Assembly: GCF_000468095.1 (NCBI RefSeq)
Contig: NZ_ASZC01000005.1
Location: 62,001 to 126,000, forward strand
DNA: 64,000 nucleotides
DNA from: Pantoea sp. AS-PWVM4
GTDB lineage: Bacteria; Pseudomonadota; Gammaproteobacteria; Enterobacterales; Enterobacteriaceae
Reading direction: 5' to 3'
Shown: positions 51,787 through 62,549 of the stretch, in pieces
Numbering within the stretch: position 1 is the stretch's first letter
How the letters are laid out: each line of letters starts with the position of its first letter
Program-made: the position numbers and the translations under genes
Notes under the pieces: generated by a model
What the model was told of the DNA's origin: nothing
What the model saw: the letters and a program-made list of their open reading frames with translations, nothing else
Databases searched by the model: none

Positions 51787-52945
51787 AATTCATTTAGGAG
51801 ATTGCATTGATGTATTGCATGAAATACAAGAAAACTCCGTGGATTTAGTATATTTAGACCCGCCATTTTTCACCGGAAAAAGGCAGGCAAGTTCAAATAA
51901 AGATGGCAGTAAAAAATATACCTATGAAGACAGATGGCATAGTAATAGTGATTATTATGATTTTATCGAAAAAAGATTGACTTTATGTCGGAAAGTAATG
52001 AAAGATACAGCATCAATCTTTTTCCATTGCGATAGAAACGCTGTCCACATAGCCAGATATGCTTTAGATAAGGTTTTTGGGCCTGAGGCATTTCAATCTG
52101 AAATAATTTGGTCTTATAAACGCTGGTCGAATGCTAAAAAAGGTTTGCTTCAACAGCATCAGAACATACTTTTTTATAGTAAAACCAACTCTTTTAAATG
52201 GAATAAAACTTTTGTTGACTATAGTGCCACGACAAATATAGATCAAATTCTTCAAAGAAGGAAAAGAGATGACAGAGGGAAATCAGCTTACTTAAGAGAC
52301 AAAGAAGGCAATGTTGTTTTGGAAGCAACTAAGGAAGGTGTCCCTTTAGGTGACGTATGGGATATACCATACTTAAACCCTAAAGCCAAAGAAAGGACGG
52401 GTTATCCTACACAAAAGCCAATTTTATTGCTGGAAAGAATAATCGCTTTGACTACAGATGAAGGAGATATTGTTTTAGATCCTTTTTGTGGAAGTGGAAC
52501 AACCCCTGTAGCAGCAAATATGTTAAATAGAAAGTATATTGGTATTGATAAGTCAATAGATGCAGTTCACCTAACCAATGATAGGCTGCTATCACCTATC
52601 AAATCCGAATCCAATTTATTAAAAAAGGGTGTGGAATCATTTTTAAAAAAGGATCAATGGATTGAAATGCATTTGACAGGTTTAGAATGCAACCCAGTTC
52701 ATCGTAACTCGGGCGCAGATGCATTACTAAAAGAGAAGGTGAATGGGAATGGTGTATTTATTAAAGTGCAAAAACAGGAAGAAAAATTAAATGACGCACT
52801 TAACAAACTAGTTAAACTAATAAATAGCAGAGAAGGTTTTAAAGGGATCTTAATACAAACCAGTAACACTGATGAATTCATCAACAATGAAAGCAAATCA
52901 ATTAAAATAATAAAATCAATAAGCATGCAAATTAGAGAGTTTTAG
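51776..52945 (+). CDS. Type II DNA methyltransferase (beta class, N4-C or N6-A), GTG start
   Basis: This enzyme should protect the host sites from the upstream endonuclease. In 389 residues the catalytic motif DPPF (residues 28-31) comes before the AdoMet motif DPFCGSGTT (about 235-243), the order of beta-class amino-methyltransferases. GDCIDVLHEI at the N-terminus and YPTQKPILLLERII support the class. About 120 residues after the catalytic core form an extra C-terminal domain (from about 270). The GTG start overlaps the R gene by 11 nt, so the pair is translationally coupled. Confidence 0.88.
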   Translation: MENRIHLGDCIDVLHEIQENSVDLVYLDPPFFTGKRQASSNKDGSKKYTYEDRWHSNSDYYDFIEKRLTLCRKVMKDTASIFFHCDRNAVHIARYALDKVFGPEAFQSEIIWSYKRWSNAKKGLLQQHQNILFYSKTNSFKWNKTFVDYSATTNIDQILQRRKRDDRGKSAYLRDKEGNVVLEATKEGVPLGDVWDIPYLNPKAKERTGYPTQKPILLLERIIALTTDEGDIVLDPFCGSGTTPVAANMLNRKYIGIDKSIDAVHLTNDRLLSPIKSESNLLKKGVESFLKKDQWIEMHLTGLECNPVHRNSGADALLKEKVNGNGVFIKVQKQEEKLNDALNKLVKLINSREGFKGILIQTSNTDEFINNESKSIKIIKSISMQIREF

Positions 52946-53159
52946 AAAAAAACTTAACTTAAAGTTTCCGCTGAAAAAAGCGTCACTCATCTTATAATAC
53001 ACTGGCCGCTTTATAGCGGCTAAAAGATTATGGCTACATCAATCCTGGCAGTAATAAAATACAAGAAAAAGCCACAATTTAATATTTAGCTCAAACTAAC
53101 CCTGAATAATCATAATATTTATTTTTCATGTCTGATAATAACTCTCTTTCAACAAAATT
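52946..53159. other. Non-coding gap after the type II R-M pair
   Basis: A hairpin GCCGCT-TTAT-AGCGGC lies at 53005-53020, without a T-run. A 25-codon frame starting at 53128 runs into the IS remnant and may be the severed start of a gene, but has no ribosome-binding site. Confidence 0.35.
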
Positions 53160-53425
53160 GACATCCCTTGACCTGCCTCCTGGATTAGATACAACCTTCA
53201 CTTAGTACTGTCGGATGGTTTTTCTTCATATCTCCTATTTCGCCACTCCGCTGAAAATTCTGCTGGAGTCTGGTAATCCAGCGATGAATGTGGGCGGCAG
53301 ACTCGTATAATCCTGCCGCCAGCCATTAATCATTTTCCTGGCGTGTACAATATCGCTGAACCAGTGCTCATTGAGAAACTCATCTCTGAATCGTCCGTTA
53401 AAACTCTCACACGATAATTTTTGCA
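53160..53425 (-). pseudogene. IS3-family transposase remnant (orfB C-terminus, frameshifted)
   Basis: The minus strand encodes CESFNGRFRDEFLNEHWF and ARKMINGWRQDY, then after a frame change near 53292-53305 continues as RPHSSLDYQTPAEFSAEW and ends EEKPSDSTK with a stop at 53198-53200. This is the C-terminal DDE end of an IS3-family OrfB (ISEhe3/IS1400-like from memory). The upstream catalytic part is gone, and the frameshift shows decay. TTGACCTGCCTCC near 53168 may be the old terminal repeat. End coordinates are approximate. Confidence 0.8.
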
Positions 53426-53462
53426 GGAAATGGAGTTGCTGTGCCCTGCGAAATGACCGTGA

Positions 53463-53702
53463 CAGGAGGCTTCACTCTACAGTGATATTCAGGCCCTTTT
53501 CTGGCATATAACGTCTACGGGAGAAGGCCATGCGCAAGGAATTTATGAGCTCAATGACAATGTCTGCGCGCCCTACGAGTTATTGTTTGTTATGAAAATC
53601 TATTCAGTTGCCGTCAACGGCGTGCCACAAGACTGGCTCGATGAAATGGCATCAATGGCACGAGCAGTTGAGCAGGAATTTGCAGAAGGTTCTCAGTCAT
53701 AG
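53463..53702 (+). pseudogene. Decapitated ORF, C-terminal 79 codons of an unrecognised protein
   Basis: After a TGA at 53460-53462 the frame stays open to a TAG at 53700-53702, encoding a protein-like sequence (SDIQALFWHITSTGEGHAQG, then YELLFVMKIYSVAVNGVP and an acidic amphipathic tail). There is no start codon except an internal ATG at the MKIYS segment. It appears to be the 3' part of a gene cut when the neighbouring IS3 element inserted or deleted. No family is recognised. Confidence 0.45.
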
Positions 53703-53995
53703 CAAAGCGGCTTAAGACTATTTGTTAATTCAATCTACATGCCGCAACTGCAATTGAAGCTGAATTTATCGCATCAACAGCTTAATACACAAACTCCCCA
53801 TTTCATTGACACCCTATAATCGTTCGATAAATGAATGGTATTTTTATAAAATGATTACAACCTTAGTTGAATAAAAATGATTAACCTTCATATTTAAAAA
53901 CAATCATAGCCTCCTTTATGATCAAGATTAATAATTACCAGTCTGGCCCATATGTTGCTGTTGAGCATCCATGCCCCAACATTTCAAGTGAAGTC
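53703..53995. other. AT-rich non-coding gap
   Basis: Nothing resembling a gene, RNA or repeat was found in these 293 bases, which separate the truncated ORF from the 3' end of the large helicase gene. Confidence 0.5.
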
Positions 53996-56900
53996 CTAAA
54001 TCTCGCTTGAGATGTCTTCTCCATCAATCAACGCTAATACACTATTAAGATATGTTTTACCGGCTTTGCTATCAGTGGCTTCACGCAAATATTTTGGTAT
54101 CCGTTCCACAAATTCTGATCGTGAAAGTGGTTGATGCTCTACCAAAGCTTCAATCATTGCCGGTCGAAGTAGTCTGTTTTCAACAGGGATGTCGGGACAA
54201 GCTGCATCAATAATTTCCCGAGCGAAACGTTCGAGTCTTGCTTTCAAGGGCTCGGAAGTATTGTTGTATGCAAAAATATCCGCAAGGTTTTTATGTTCCT
54301 CAACAACTAACTCAGCGATAGCTTGTTCCTCCGAATAGGATTCACCAGAAGCCTGAGTTTTCAGCTGATGTAATTCGCGAAGGATCGGTGCTAAAACCTC
54401 ATCCGGATTACTGAACCAATCTGTTGACCATATACGACGAATCCGCCATCCCAATCCCTCTAACACATCCTGCCGTAAGCGATCCCTGTCACGAGCTGAC
54501 TTAGCGGAGTGATAAGTTGCACCATCACACTCAATCCCCATTAAATAACGTCCCTGCTTACCGGGATCACGAACGGCAATATCAATAAAGAACCCAGCTA
54601 CGCCGACCTGAGGCTCACAACGGAAGCCAGCATTTTCTAGCACCTTTATAACGGCAACTTCAAAATCACTATCTGGCGCTTTGCCGGTAAACTGAGAAAG
54701 CCCATCCATGTTGCCCTTTTCAGCAAAGTGTAAAAAGCCGCGCAAAGCCTGAACACCACGCTTAGATGTTTCCGTTACCTGCACATCTTCCGCTCGCATT
54801 GAGCTGAAAATATGCATGCGTTTTTTGGAACGAGTGAATAGAACGTTCAAGCGACGCCAGCCAACATCTGAGTTGATAGGACCAAAACGTTGATACACTT
54901 TGCCATCAGCCTCACCCGGCCCATAGGTAAAGGAAATAAAAATGACGTCGCGCTCATCACCCTGAACGTTCTCGAGGTTCTTAACAAAGAGTGCATCGCT
55001 TTTCATTCTTAACCGATCAATAGCTGTCTCAGCTTGGGTGTCTTCACGGCACATTTCGTCAATGGCACGTTCAATCTGTTCACGCTGCTTTGAGTTCATG
55101 GCAACGATCCCCAAAGACTCCTCGGGAGAATGGATTGCATGCAAAGCCACAGCCTTAGCAATAACCCGAGCTTCTTCAATATTATGCTGGTTAATGAAAC
55201 GACCGTTTTTAACGAAGCTGAATTTAACACCATACTCTGGAGCATGAGCATTGGGCGAAGGGAAAACCACTAAATCGCTGTTATAAAAATGACGATTAGA
55301 GTAGGCAATCAGGCTCTCATGCTGAGAACGATAATGCCATCTTAAACGGCGCATTTTAAAAAGCGGCAAAGACGCATCAAGAATACTGTCAGTCTGACTT
55401 ACTGCCGCAGTGTCTTCGTCATCGTCATCAATACCTGCACGATCAAAGAAACTGGTTGGCGGAAGCTGCTTAGGGTCACCAACCACGACAATTTGCTTAC
55501 CGCGCGCGATAACTCCCAACGCATCCTCAGGCTTAACCTGAGAAGCTTCATCCATCACAACGAGATCAAATTCAATGTCACCTGGTTGAAGGTAATTAGC
55601 AGCGGACATTGGCCCCATCATAAAACAGGGCTTCAACTGGAGGAGTGCGCGACCGGCTCGATTAATCAGTTGACGAATTGGGATGTGTCGCGTTTTCTTA
55701 CCAGTCTCGTTTCTGATCAAAGCCATTTCCGTGTAGTCTGCTTTTCTTCCCCCTGATGCTCCCTGGTGAACCGGATTGCTCGCAATAACAGCCGCGATAC
55801 GCTCACGCTGTAGTGTTTGAAGCACCTTGTCATAGTCACGAAATGTTTTCTGCATGGCGCTACGACTATTTCCCGATACTCGAAGAAGATATGGACGTTC
55901 AGAAGCGACTTCGCGTGCCAGCTGATCAAAAACAGCCACCTGCAAGCCGGTATCAATGTGTTCAATTGCAAGTTTATGGCTCATAATCGCATCGCGGATA
56001 CGCTGAAGCCCGTTATTTTCAATAGCTTTAGAAACGCGGGTAAAATTAAGCCAACCATTCAACCATCGTGGTTTAGATATTGCATCTTCATTACGATCTA
56101 TTAAACCAGAAAGACGATCCTTGCATCGCTGTTGCCATTGTGCAGTATCAAGCTGAGTCTCCTGTACAAAATTCACTCCCCGGTTTTTTTGAGTTTCCCA
56201 TTTCTGCTTAAGGGTATGAAAATGCTTCTGTAGGCCTCGGTATTCATCACCGCCGGATAACTTTTTGATAACATCAGTCAAATTAGAATTCTTAATTACA
56301 TCACGAACTCCCTCGGTGAAAGTAATGGTTTCACTCATCACATTTAGAGGCTTTGTATTATCTTTACTTGCTCCGAAAGCTATTTCATTTGCTATTGAAA
56401 AAATATCACCAGGCAACGCACCTTCAATTAAAGCACGCTGTTTTTCTTGTATTCTATGCAAGATGATGATCTTTTCATTTACTGCCTCCAACGTATGTTG
56501 CTCGGCTGTAAACCATTGCTGTATTGGAAACAGAGCATTCTTAAGGTTAGTTATGAGCGGTGAAAAAATGTTTGTTTCACCGGCTAGTGTTTGAGTGTTA
56601 TCAGGAAACAAAATGTTTGACGGGATAGTTTCTTCATACTCTTTCAGTTTGGTCAGATGCTGTAAGACCTGAGTATCCACGCCTTGATGCTTTAATTGCT
56701 GGATACCTTTGAAAATCTGACTATCCAAAGTAAGTAAAGCGCTGCCTATGGCAACGTTAGCGCCGAAGCCGATACCCCAGACACTACGCACTTTGCTATA
56801 CCAGTCTCGAAGTACCCTTATCTGGCTCGGCTCAGTTTCTAATCCTTGATAAAGTTCACCGAAAATTTGGCTAAAATTACGGGCCTCAAACTCAGCCAGT

Positions 56901-59686
56901 TCTTGAGCATACTGACGAAGCTTGGGCAACTCATCATAAAGCGCTTTCCATTTTGTATTAGATGCGCTGGATAAGCCAATTAGCGCATTTTTAGCTTGTC
57001 TCCATGAACCGCTTAACCAGCTAAACAAGCCGGAGTTGTGCAAGCTGCTTTCAATAGCCTTCAGCTGTTCATCATCAGTGACTTTATTCAGGACAAAGCG
57101 TGACTTTAACTGGTCGCGCAGGGTCTGTAACGATGCCAACCGCTGGCTTAACTCTTCAATCAGCGGTTCGATACCATCATCATCGAACCTTTCATTTCTG
57201 TATTTAACTAAATCGCCAGGTAGCTCAAATGCAATATAAATAAATGTCGCTATTTGATTAAAACCTTGCGGAGTAACAGGAAACCTTTCGGAAACAGAAG
57301 AGGGTAAAGATTCCAGTAATGCCGAAAGATGCTCGCGATCTGACTCAAAAGAAGCATGCATTTGCTCTAAGCTACGAATCAGACGTACCACATCAGCAAG
57401 GGTAGTAGCGCTATCCAGCCCAAACGTTTTAGTGATATCAGGGAAGTCCGGCACTGCCCCCCCTTCCTCAAGGAGACGCAGTTTTTCAGGCATCAGGTAG
57501 TCAGCTATATGACGATAATCGGCCTGAACGACATTGAAATCCGCCAGCCAATTTTTTAAATGTTCAAGCTTATTGTCATCAAGTCTGGTGTAAGCCTGAA
57601 AATCAGCTTCAGCAGGCAGATCGGGAAGTCGCCCGGACAACTCAATCAACTGAGTCTGCCAGCTCATTTCGTCATGATTGGCAGTAACAATCGAATACTG
57701 ATTTAGAAAATCTGAGAGTGCCTGTTGCCATGAGATTAGCGCTACATTCCATTCATTCAGAATTGAAACGATTCTGTCACTGTCGAAAAGCTGGATATTA
57801 ACGTTATTGACGCCATACCAAGGGTGCTCCCATAGTTCAGCCTGCTCACCGACCTGTTGACGAAATTCCACAACGACATCTTTAAACTCTTTGATTTGGT
57901 CACGTAGTCTTAACTGCGCCACGCGATCCAATTTTTGCCCCGAAAGGTTTTCAATATGAAGCTGAGTTGGATCGATACCCAATTCACGTCGATAGCGTGT
58001 AGCCCCGGTCAAAATTTGGTGAATAGTAAGCTCGGTATTCTTCCAGATCTCATTAATTTCCTGAGCGTAACTGTTTAGCTGGCTCTTCAATTCTTCATAG
58101 CGTGAAATCTCTGCGTCAATTTGCGCAGGCGTTTTTTGCAATGCCGGATTATGCAGCCGTTGCTGAATATCCTCTAAAACCTTACGCTTATGCGATTTAT
58201 GACTATGGAGCTCTAAACAAAAATCACCCAACCCCGCCTTATCGAGTCTGTGTTTTACCACTTCTAGCGCAGCGAGCTTTTCCGCAACAAAGAGAACTTT
58301 TTTACCATTTAGCATCGCAGCGGCAATAAGGTTCGTTATTGTTTGTGATTTACCCGTCCCTGGTGGCCCTTCGATAACCAGATTTACGCCATCTACAGCA
58401 TCAATCAGAGCGCTATGCTGCGAACTATCAGCATCATAAATAAGCGGAAATTTTTCATGAATGTTATCGAGAGTATCGATCGAATACTCTCTGGACAAGT
58501 CTTCTATATTCGAATTGTTTCCCGCCTGGGATGTAAAAAGGCGTTTGATCACTTCATGGTTAAGTAAGTTTTTACTGCCTTGAGGCCAGCGCTCTGGATC
58601 AAGATCTAAATACATCAGCATTTTGCTGAAGTTTAATAAGCTTAATGCTCCGTAGCGACGGACATTCCAACGTGGCTTATTCTTCTCGATGATTGCCTGT
58701 ACTTGTTTGAAGTAATTTTCAGGCAACGTCTCATCATCAAGATTTGGCAACGCAATACCAAAATCACCCTGCAATTTCTCCTGTAACGACAAATTAGGGA
58801 TGATGTCTTCCCCGGTATAACGTAAGTGGTAACGATAGAGACCGGCCTGTGGATCAAGCTTACCTTTCTCAAGCGTTACCGGAACAGTAAAGAGCGGAGC
58901 AAGCCGAGCCTTGTCTGAATCTTCGCTTTCATACCATTCCAGAAAGCCAAGGGACAAATAGAGAATCCCAGCACCCGTTTCTTCAATTGCGACCTGCGCT
59001 TTACCGTGGATAGAACGCAACACGGCTTCCAGCTCGGCGGGATAGTAAAGTGTCTGTATTTGGTCATCAATCAGGAATGCCTGGACTGAGGGTTTACGCA
59101 ACGGTTTTCCCGCTTTCGTATCGCGTTCAAACTCACCGATATCTTTGTAGCCGAGCTGGGTGAAAAGTGAATTCAGATATTCAACAGGGAGGCCGGAGTT
59201 AGCCTCAGTACTTCTGATGCCTGCTAAGGAGCCTCCGTTTTCTTTCAGATGCTCGAGAATGACATCTCTCGCTTTGATTACCAGCTCATAATCGTCTGCT
59301 GAAATATTGTTTTGAGCGCTGCTCAGTAACTCATAGCTGGTATTGATGCCCAGTTTACCAGCCCAGGTTTTCGCATCAGGCAATGATTTCGTTGCTTTTT
59401 CTTCTGCTATAGAGGCGCTTTTTTCGAGATAACCAAATTGCTGTAACTGTGCTTTGGTCGGATCCGGTACAGGAGCGAACTGCATGACTTGTTCTGACCT
59501 GAGAGTCTGAAATAGCTGATCTGGCAGCTCATTGATGATACGTAAAGAAGAGTGCTTTTGGTTAACCGGAAAATTTAATAGCCTGTTTCGTGTAGTCAAA
59601 TCCAGCAATTTACGCCGCATATCCTCAAGTGATTTAAGGATATACCCTTGAGATTCGTCATCGATTGAAGAAGAGTGTTCCGCCAT
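53996..59686 (-). CDS. Giant DUF4011-helicase-Vsr-like nuclease (Hhe-type candidate defence protein)
   Basis: The 1,896-residue protein starts with the DUF4011 signature LLDLTTRNRLLNFP (residues 27-40). A superfamily 1 (DNA2/NAM7-type) helicase follows, split by a long helical insert: Walker A GPPGTGKS at 440-447 and the Walker B motif DEAS at 1379-1382, with GDPKQLPP after it and a VQGDERDVIFISFTYGPGEA motif further on. A Vsr/DUF559-like nuclease lies at about 1675-1756 (FFIDIAV, GIECDGATYH, RRIWSTDW), then a DUF3320-like tail. The same architecture was reported as an antiphage protein (Hhe) by Gao and colleagues, as I recall. It is divergent from hsdR. Confidence 0.85.
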   Translation of the reverse strand: MAEHSSSIDDESQGYILKSLEDMRRKLLDLTTRNRLLNFPVNQKHSSLRIINELPDQLFQTLRSEQVMQFAPVPDPTKAQLQQFGYLEKSASIAEEKATKSLPDAKTWAGKLGINTSYELLSSAQNNISADDYELVIKARDVILEHLKENGGSLAGIRSTEANSGLPVEYLNSLFTQLGYKDIGEFERDTKAGKPLRKPSVQAFLIDDQIQTLYYPAELEAVLRSIHGKAQVAIEETGAGILYLSLGFLEWYESEDSDKARLAPLFTVPVTLEKGKLDPQAGLYRYHLRYTGEDIIPNLSLQEKLQGDFGIALPNLDDETLPENYFKQVQAIIEKNKPRWNVRRYGALSLLNFSKMLMYLDLDPERWPQGSKNLLNHEVIKRLFTSQAGNNSNIEDLSREYSIDTLDNIHEKFPLIYDADSSQHSALIDAVDGVNLVIEGPPGTGKSQTITNLIAAAMLNGKKVLFVAEKLAALEVVKHRLDKAGLGDFCLELHSHKSHKRKVLEDIQQRLHNPALQKTPAQIDAEISRYEELKSQLNSYAQEINEIWKNTELTIHQILTGATRYRRELGIDPTQLHIENLSGQKLDRVAQLRLRDQIKEFKDVVVEFRQQVGEQAELWEHPWYGVNNVNIQLFDSDRIVSILNEWNVALISWQQALSDFLNQYSIVTANHDEMSWQTQLIELSGRLPDLPAEADFQAYTRLDDNKLEHLKNWLADFNVVQADYRHIADYLMPEKLRLLEEGGAVPDFPDITKTFGLDSATTLADVVRLIRSLEQMHASFESDREHLSALLESLPSSVSERFPVTPQGFNQIATFIYIAFELPGDLVKYRNERFDDDGIEPLIEELSQRLASLQTLRDQLKSRFVLNKVTDDEQLKAIESSLHNSGLFSWLSGSWRQAKNALIGLSSASNTKWKALYDELPKLRQYAQELAEFEARNFSQIFGELYQGLETEPSQIRVLRDWYSKVRSVWGIGFGANVAIGSALLTLDSQIFKGIQQLKHQGVDTQVLQHLTKLKEYEETIPSNILFPDNTQTLAGETNIFSPLITNLKNALFPIQQWFTAEQHTLEAVNEKIIILHRIQEKQRALIEGALPGDIFSIANEIAFGASKDNTKPLNVMSETITFTEGVRDVIKNSNLTDVIKKLSGGDEYRGLQKHFHTLKQKWETQKNRGVNFVQETQLDTAQWQQRCKDRLSGLIDRNEDAISKPRWLNGWLNFTRVSKAIENNGLQRIRDAIMSHKLAIEHIDTGLQVAVFDQLAREVASERPYLLRVSGNSRSAMQKTFRDYDKVLQTLQRERIAAVIASNPVHQGASGGRKADYTEMALIRNETGKKTRHIPIRQLINRAGRALLQLKPCFMMGPMSAANYLQPGDIEFDLVVMDEASQVKPEDALGVIARGKQIVVVGDPKQLPPTSFFDRAGIDDDDEDTAAVSQTDSILDASLPLFKMRRLRWHYRSQHESLIAYSNRHFYNSDLVVFPSPNAHAPEYGVKFSFVKNGRFINQHNIEEARVIAKAVALHAIHSPEESLGIVAMNSKQREQIERAIDEMCREDTQAETAIDRLRMKSDALFVKNLENVQGDERDVIFISFTYGPGEADGKVYQRFGPINSDVGWRRLNVLFTRSKKRMHIFSSMRAEDVQVTETSKRGVQALRGFLHFAEKGNMDGLSQFTGKAPDSDFEVAVIKVLENAGFRCEPQVGVAGFFIDIAVRDPGKQGRYLMGIECDGATYHSAKSARDRDRLRQDVLEGLGWRIRRIWSTDWFSNPDEVLAPILRELHQLKTQASGESYSEEQAIAELVVEEHKNLADIFAYNNTSEPLKARLERFAREIIDAACPDIPVENRLLRPAMIEALVEHQPLSRSEFVERIPKYLREATDSKAGKTYLNSVLALIDGEDISSEI

Positions 59687-60104
59687 ATCAAACCCTGTAG
59701 ATCATCAGCAAAAGATTAAAAGAACTCACCGAACTGCCCGTTTTCAAAATCTGTCAGGAATAAAAGCCGTGCCATTTAAAGCCATTCTGGCTGTCGTAAC
59801 GAGTTCTGTTTTTATTACTAACGATGGCGAATTCAGAGACAGACCTTACCGGGAAACAGGCTTACTTTTTACCTGAAAAGCCCAGCCAGAGAGCATCGGG
59901 ATAGCAAAATCATACCCCGAGCAGTGATGAACACAAGAGGACATCAATAAGGACAATTTAACAAAAAGCACAAAACTTCAAATTTAACTTAGAAAGACAA
60001 AATATTTCACCGGTCTGATTTTGTTGGCAAAAGGCATTAACGAAGCACTTTATTTGTGCAAAAATCGGTCCATCTTCCTTCATTTTTATCTGACCGGAAA
60101 TGCT
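59687..60104. promoter_or_regulatory. Divergent promoter region between the giant helicase and hsdR
   Basis: This 418-nt gap must carry promoters for both directions. It is moderately AT-rich. No operator or small gene could be recognised; a 26-codon frame at 59824 has no ribosome-binding site. The hsdR reading frame stays open back to 60021, but conservation favours the later start. Confidence 0.4.
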
Positions 60105-62534
60105 ATGGCTGGCGTGAACAAAGCTCAACTGACTGAAACCGATATCATCACCAAATTTATCCTTCCGGCTATCAAAGATGCGGGCTGGGATGTCATGGCC
60201 CAGATCCGCCAGGAAGTAAAACTGCGCGATGGCAAGGTCGTGGTGCGTGGGAAACTGGCGGCTCGTCTCGCGGTCAAATCAGCAGATATTGTGCTTTACC
60301 ATAAGCCAGGGTTACCGTTAGCGGTCATTGAAGCCAAGGCTAATAAGCATGAAGTCGGCAAAGGCATGCAGCAGGGGTTAGGCTATGCCTCACTGCTTGA
60401 CGTTCCATTTATTTTTGCTTCCAACGGTGACGGTTTTATCTTTCACGATAAAACCAATCCATCACAGCTCGAATCGGAGCTCGCCTTGCATGACTTCCCA
60501 ACGCCTGCTGAGCTGTGGCACAAATTCTGTATCTGGAAAGGTTATACCTCAGAGCAGCTCCCGGTCATTACTCAGGATTACTTCGATGATGGCAGCGGTA
60601 AAGCCCCCCGTTATTATCAGCTCCAGGCCGTAAATAAAACCATTGAAGCCGTGTCTGCTGGCGCGAAACGTGTATTGCTGGTAATGGCAACAGGGACAGG
60701 AAAAACCTACACCGCGTTTCAGATCATCTGGCGACTGTGGAAGGCGAAAAACAAGAAGCGTATTCTCTTTCTTGCTGACCGCAATATTCTCGTCGACCAG
60801 AGCAAGAATAACGACTTTCAGCCCTTCGGTAGCGCAATGACCAAAGTGACGGGTCGCACCATTGATCCGGCTTTTGAAATCCACCTTGCGCTATACCAGG
60901 CCATCACCGGACCAGAAGAGTCACAGAAAGCCTATAAACAGGTTGCTCCCGATTTCTTCGACCTGATTGTCATCGATGAGTGCCATCGCGGCAGTGCTTC
61001 AGAAGACAGTTCATGGCGTGAAATTCTCGAATATTTTGGCAACGCCACGCAGGTGGGCCTCACTGCGACCCCTAAGGAGACGGATGATGTCTCCAGCACC
61101 GACTATTTTGGCGACGCGGTATATACCTATTCGCTTAAAGAAGGCATAGAGGATGGCTTTCTTGCTCCCTACAAAGTGGTGCGCGTGGATATTGATGTCG
61201 ACCTACAGGGCTGGCGGCCAACCAAGGGTCAGATTGATAAAAACGGCGAGCAGATTGAAGACCGGATCTACAATCAAAAAGATTTCGACCGCACAATGGT
61301 GATTGACGAGCGCACCCTGCTGGTGGCGCAAACCATTACTGACTATCTGAAGCGCACCAATCCAATGGATAAAACCATTGTTTTCTGTAACGACATCGAT
61401 CACGCCGACCGCATGCGCCGCGCCCTGGTTAATCTGAATCCCGAACAAGTCGCCAGGAATGAAAAGTATGTGATGAAAATCACCGGCGATGATGATGAGG
61501 GTAAAGCTCAGCTGGATAACTTTATCAATCCCAAAAAAGCCTATCCGGTGATTGCAACCACGTCTGAGCTGATGAGTACGGGGGTTGATGCCAAGACCTG
61601 TAAGTTGGTGGTACTGGATCAAAATATTCAGTCGATGACCAAGTTCAAGCAGATTATTGGCCGTGGCACGCGTATTGACGAGAAGTATGGCAAGTTGTGG
61701 TTCACTATCCTCGACTTTAAAAAAGCCACTGAGTTGTTTGCCGATGAACGTTTTGATGGCGTCCCTGAAAAGGTCATCCGCACCACTTCAGAAGAGATCA
61801 CTGACCCTGAATCAGATTTCGACGAGGAACTGGCAGATGAAACACCTCCAGAAGAAGCAGGCAATGCCGTAACGGCGCTGGAAGAAGAAGCGGCAGAATA
61901 CGGCGTAACACCAGACGACGAACCAACCGTATTTGTCGAAGACGATGAGCATAAAATCCGCAAATTCCACGTCAGCGGCGTTTCGGTTAAGGTGCTGGCT
62001 AAGCGCGTGCAGTATTACGACGCCGACGGAAAGCTGGTCACCGAATCTTTCCAGGACTACACCCGCAAAACCCTGATAAAATCCTACGCCTCACTCGATG
62101 AGTTCACCTCAAAGTGGCAAGGCAGCGCGCGCAAGCAGGCAATCATCGAGGAGCTTGAGCAACAGGGGATTCTCTGGGAAGTTTTAGCTGAAGAAGTGGG
62201 CAAAGATCTCGATCCGTTCGATTTACTCTGCCATGTGGTTTACGGCCAACCAGCGTTGACTCGCCAGGAGCGGGCAGCGAACGTGCGTAAACGCAACTAC
62301 TTCACCAAATACGCAGAGCCAGCACAACGGGTACTCAGTGCCCTGCTCGATAAGTATGCCGATGAAGGCGTCAAAGAGATTGAAGATATCCAGGTACTTA
62401 AACTGAAACCCTTCGATACTCTTGGGCGTCCACTTGAGATCATCAAAAGCAGCTTTGGCGACAAACAGGCTTATGAAAATGCCGTGAACGAACTGGAAAA
62501 CGAAATCTACCAGTTGCCGCCGCGCTCCGCCTGA
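60105..62534 (+). CDS. hsdR: Type I restriction enzyme R subunit HsdR (type IB-like)
   Basis: HsdR is the motor and nuclease subunit that translocates and cuts unmodified DNA. From ATG 60105 (GGAAA six bases upstream) it has 809 residues, the length of the EcoAI/EcoEI family. An N-terminal nuclease domain carries Asp61, Glu76 and Lys78 (AVIEAKAN). The helicase core has ATGTGKT near residue 200, DECHRGS near 292, and [11 protein letters not shown] near 515. An acidic linker (about 570-620) precedes the EcoEI_R_C-like C-terminal domain. hsdM follows after 73 nt containing a terminator-like hairpin. Confidence 0.93.
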   Translation: MAGVNKAQLTETDIITKFILPAIKDAGWDVMAQIRQEVKLRDGKVVVRGKLAARLAVKSADIVLYHKPGLPLAVIEAKANKHEVGKGMQQGLGYASLLDVPFIFASNGDGFIFHDKTNPSQLESELALHDFPTPAELWHKFCIWKGYTSEQLPVITQDYFDDGSGKAPRYYQLQAVNKTIEAVSAGAKRVLLVMATGTGKTYTAFQIIWRLWKAKNKKRILFLADRNILVDQSKNNDFQPFGSAMTKVTGRTIDPAFEIHLALYQAITGPEESQKAYKQVAPDFFDLIVIDECHRGSASEDSSWREILEYFGNATQVGLTATPKETDDVSSTDYFGDAVYTYSLKEGIEDGFLAPYKVVRVDIDVDLQGWRPTKGQIDKNGEQIEDRIYNQKDFDRTMVIDERTLLVAQTITDYLKRTNPMDKTIVFCNDIDHADRMRRALVNLNPEQVARNEKYVMKITGDDDEGKAQLDNFINPKKAYPVIATTSELMSTGVDAKTCKLVVLDQNIQSMTKFKQIIGRGTRIDEKYGKLWFTILDFKKATELFADERFDGVPEKVIRTTSEEITDPESDFDEELADETPPEEAGNAVTALEEEAAEYGVTPDDEPTVFVEDDEHKIRKFHVSGVSVKVLAKRVQYYDADGKLVTESFQDYTRKTLIKSYASLDEFTSKWQGSARKQAIIEELEQQGILWEVLAEEVGKDLDPFDLLCHVVYGQPALTRQERAANVRKRNYFTKYAEPAQRVLSALLDKYADEGVKEIEDIQVLKLKPFDTLGRPLEIIKSSFGDKQAYENAVNELENEIYQLPPRSA

Positions 62535-62549
62535 CCGCTTAACAATTTA

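Noticed and set aside
59824..59904. 26-codon frame between the giant helicase and hsdR
   Set aside because: No ribosome-binding site and no recognisable composition; likely chance.
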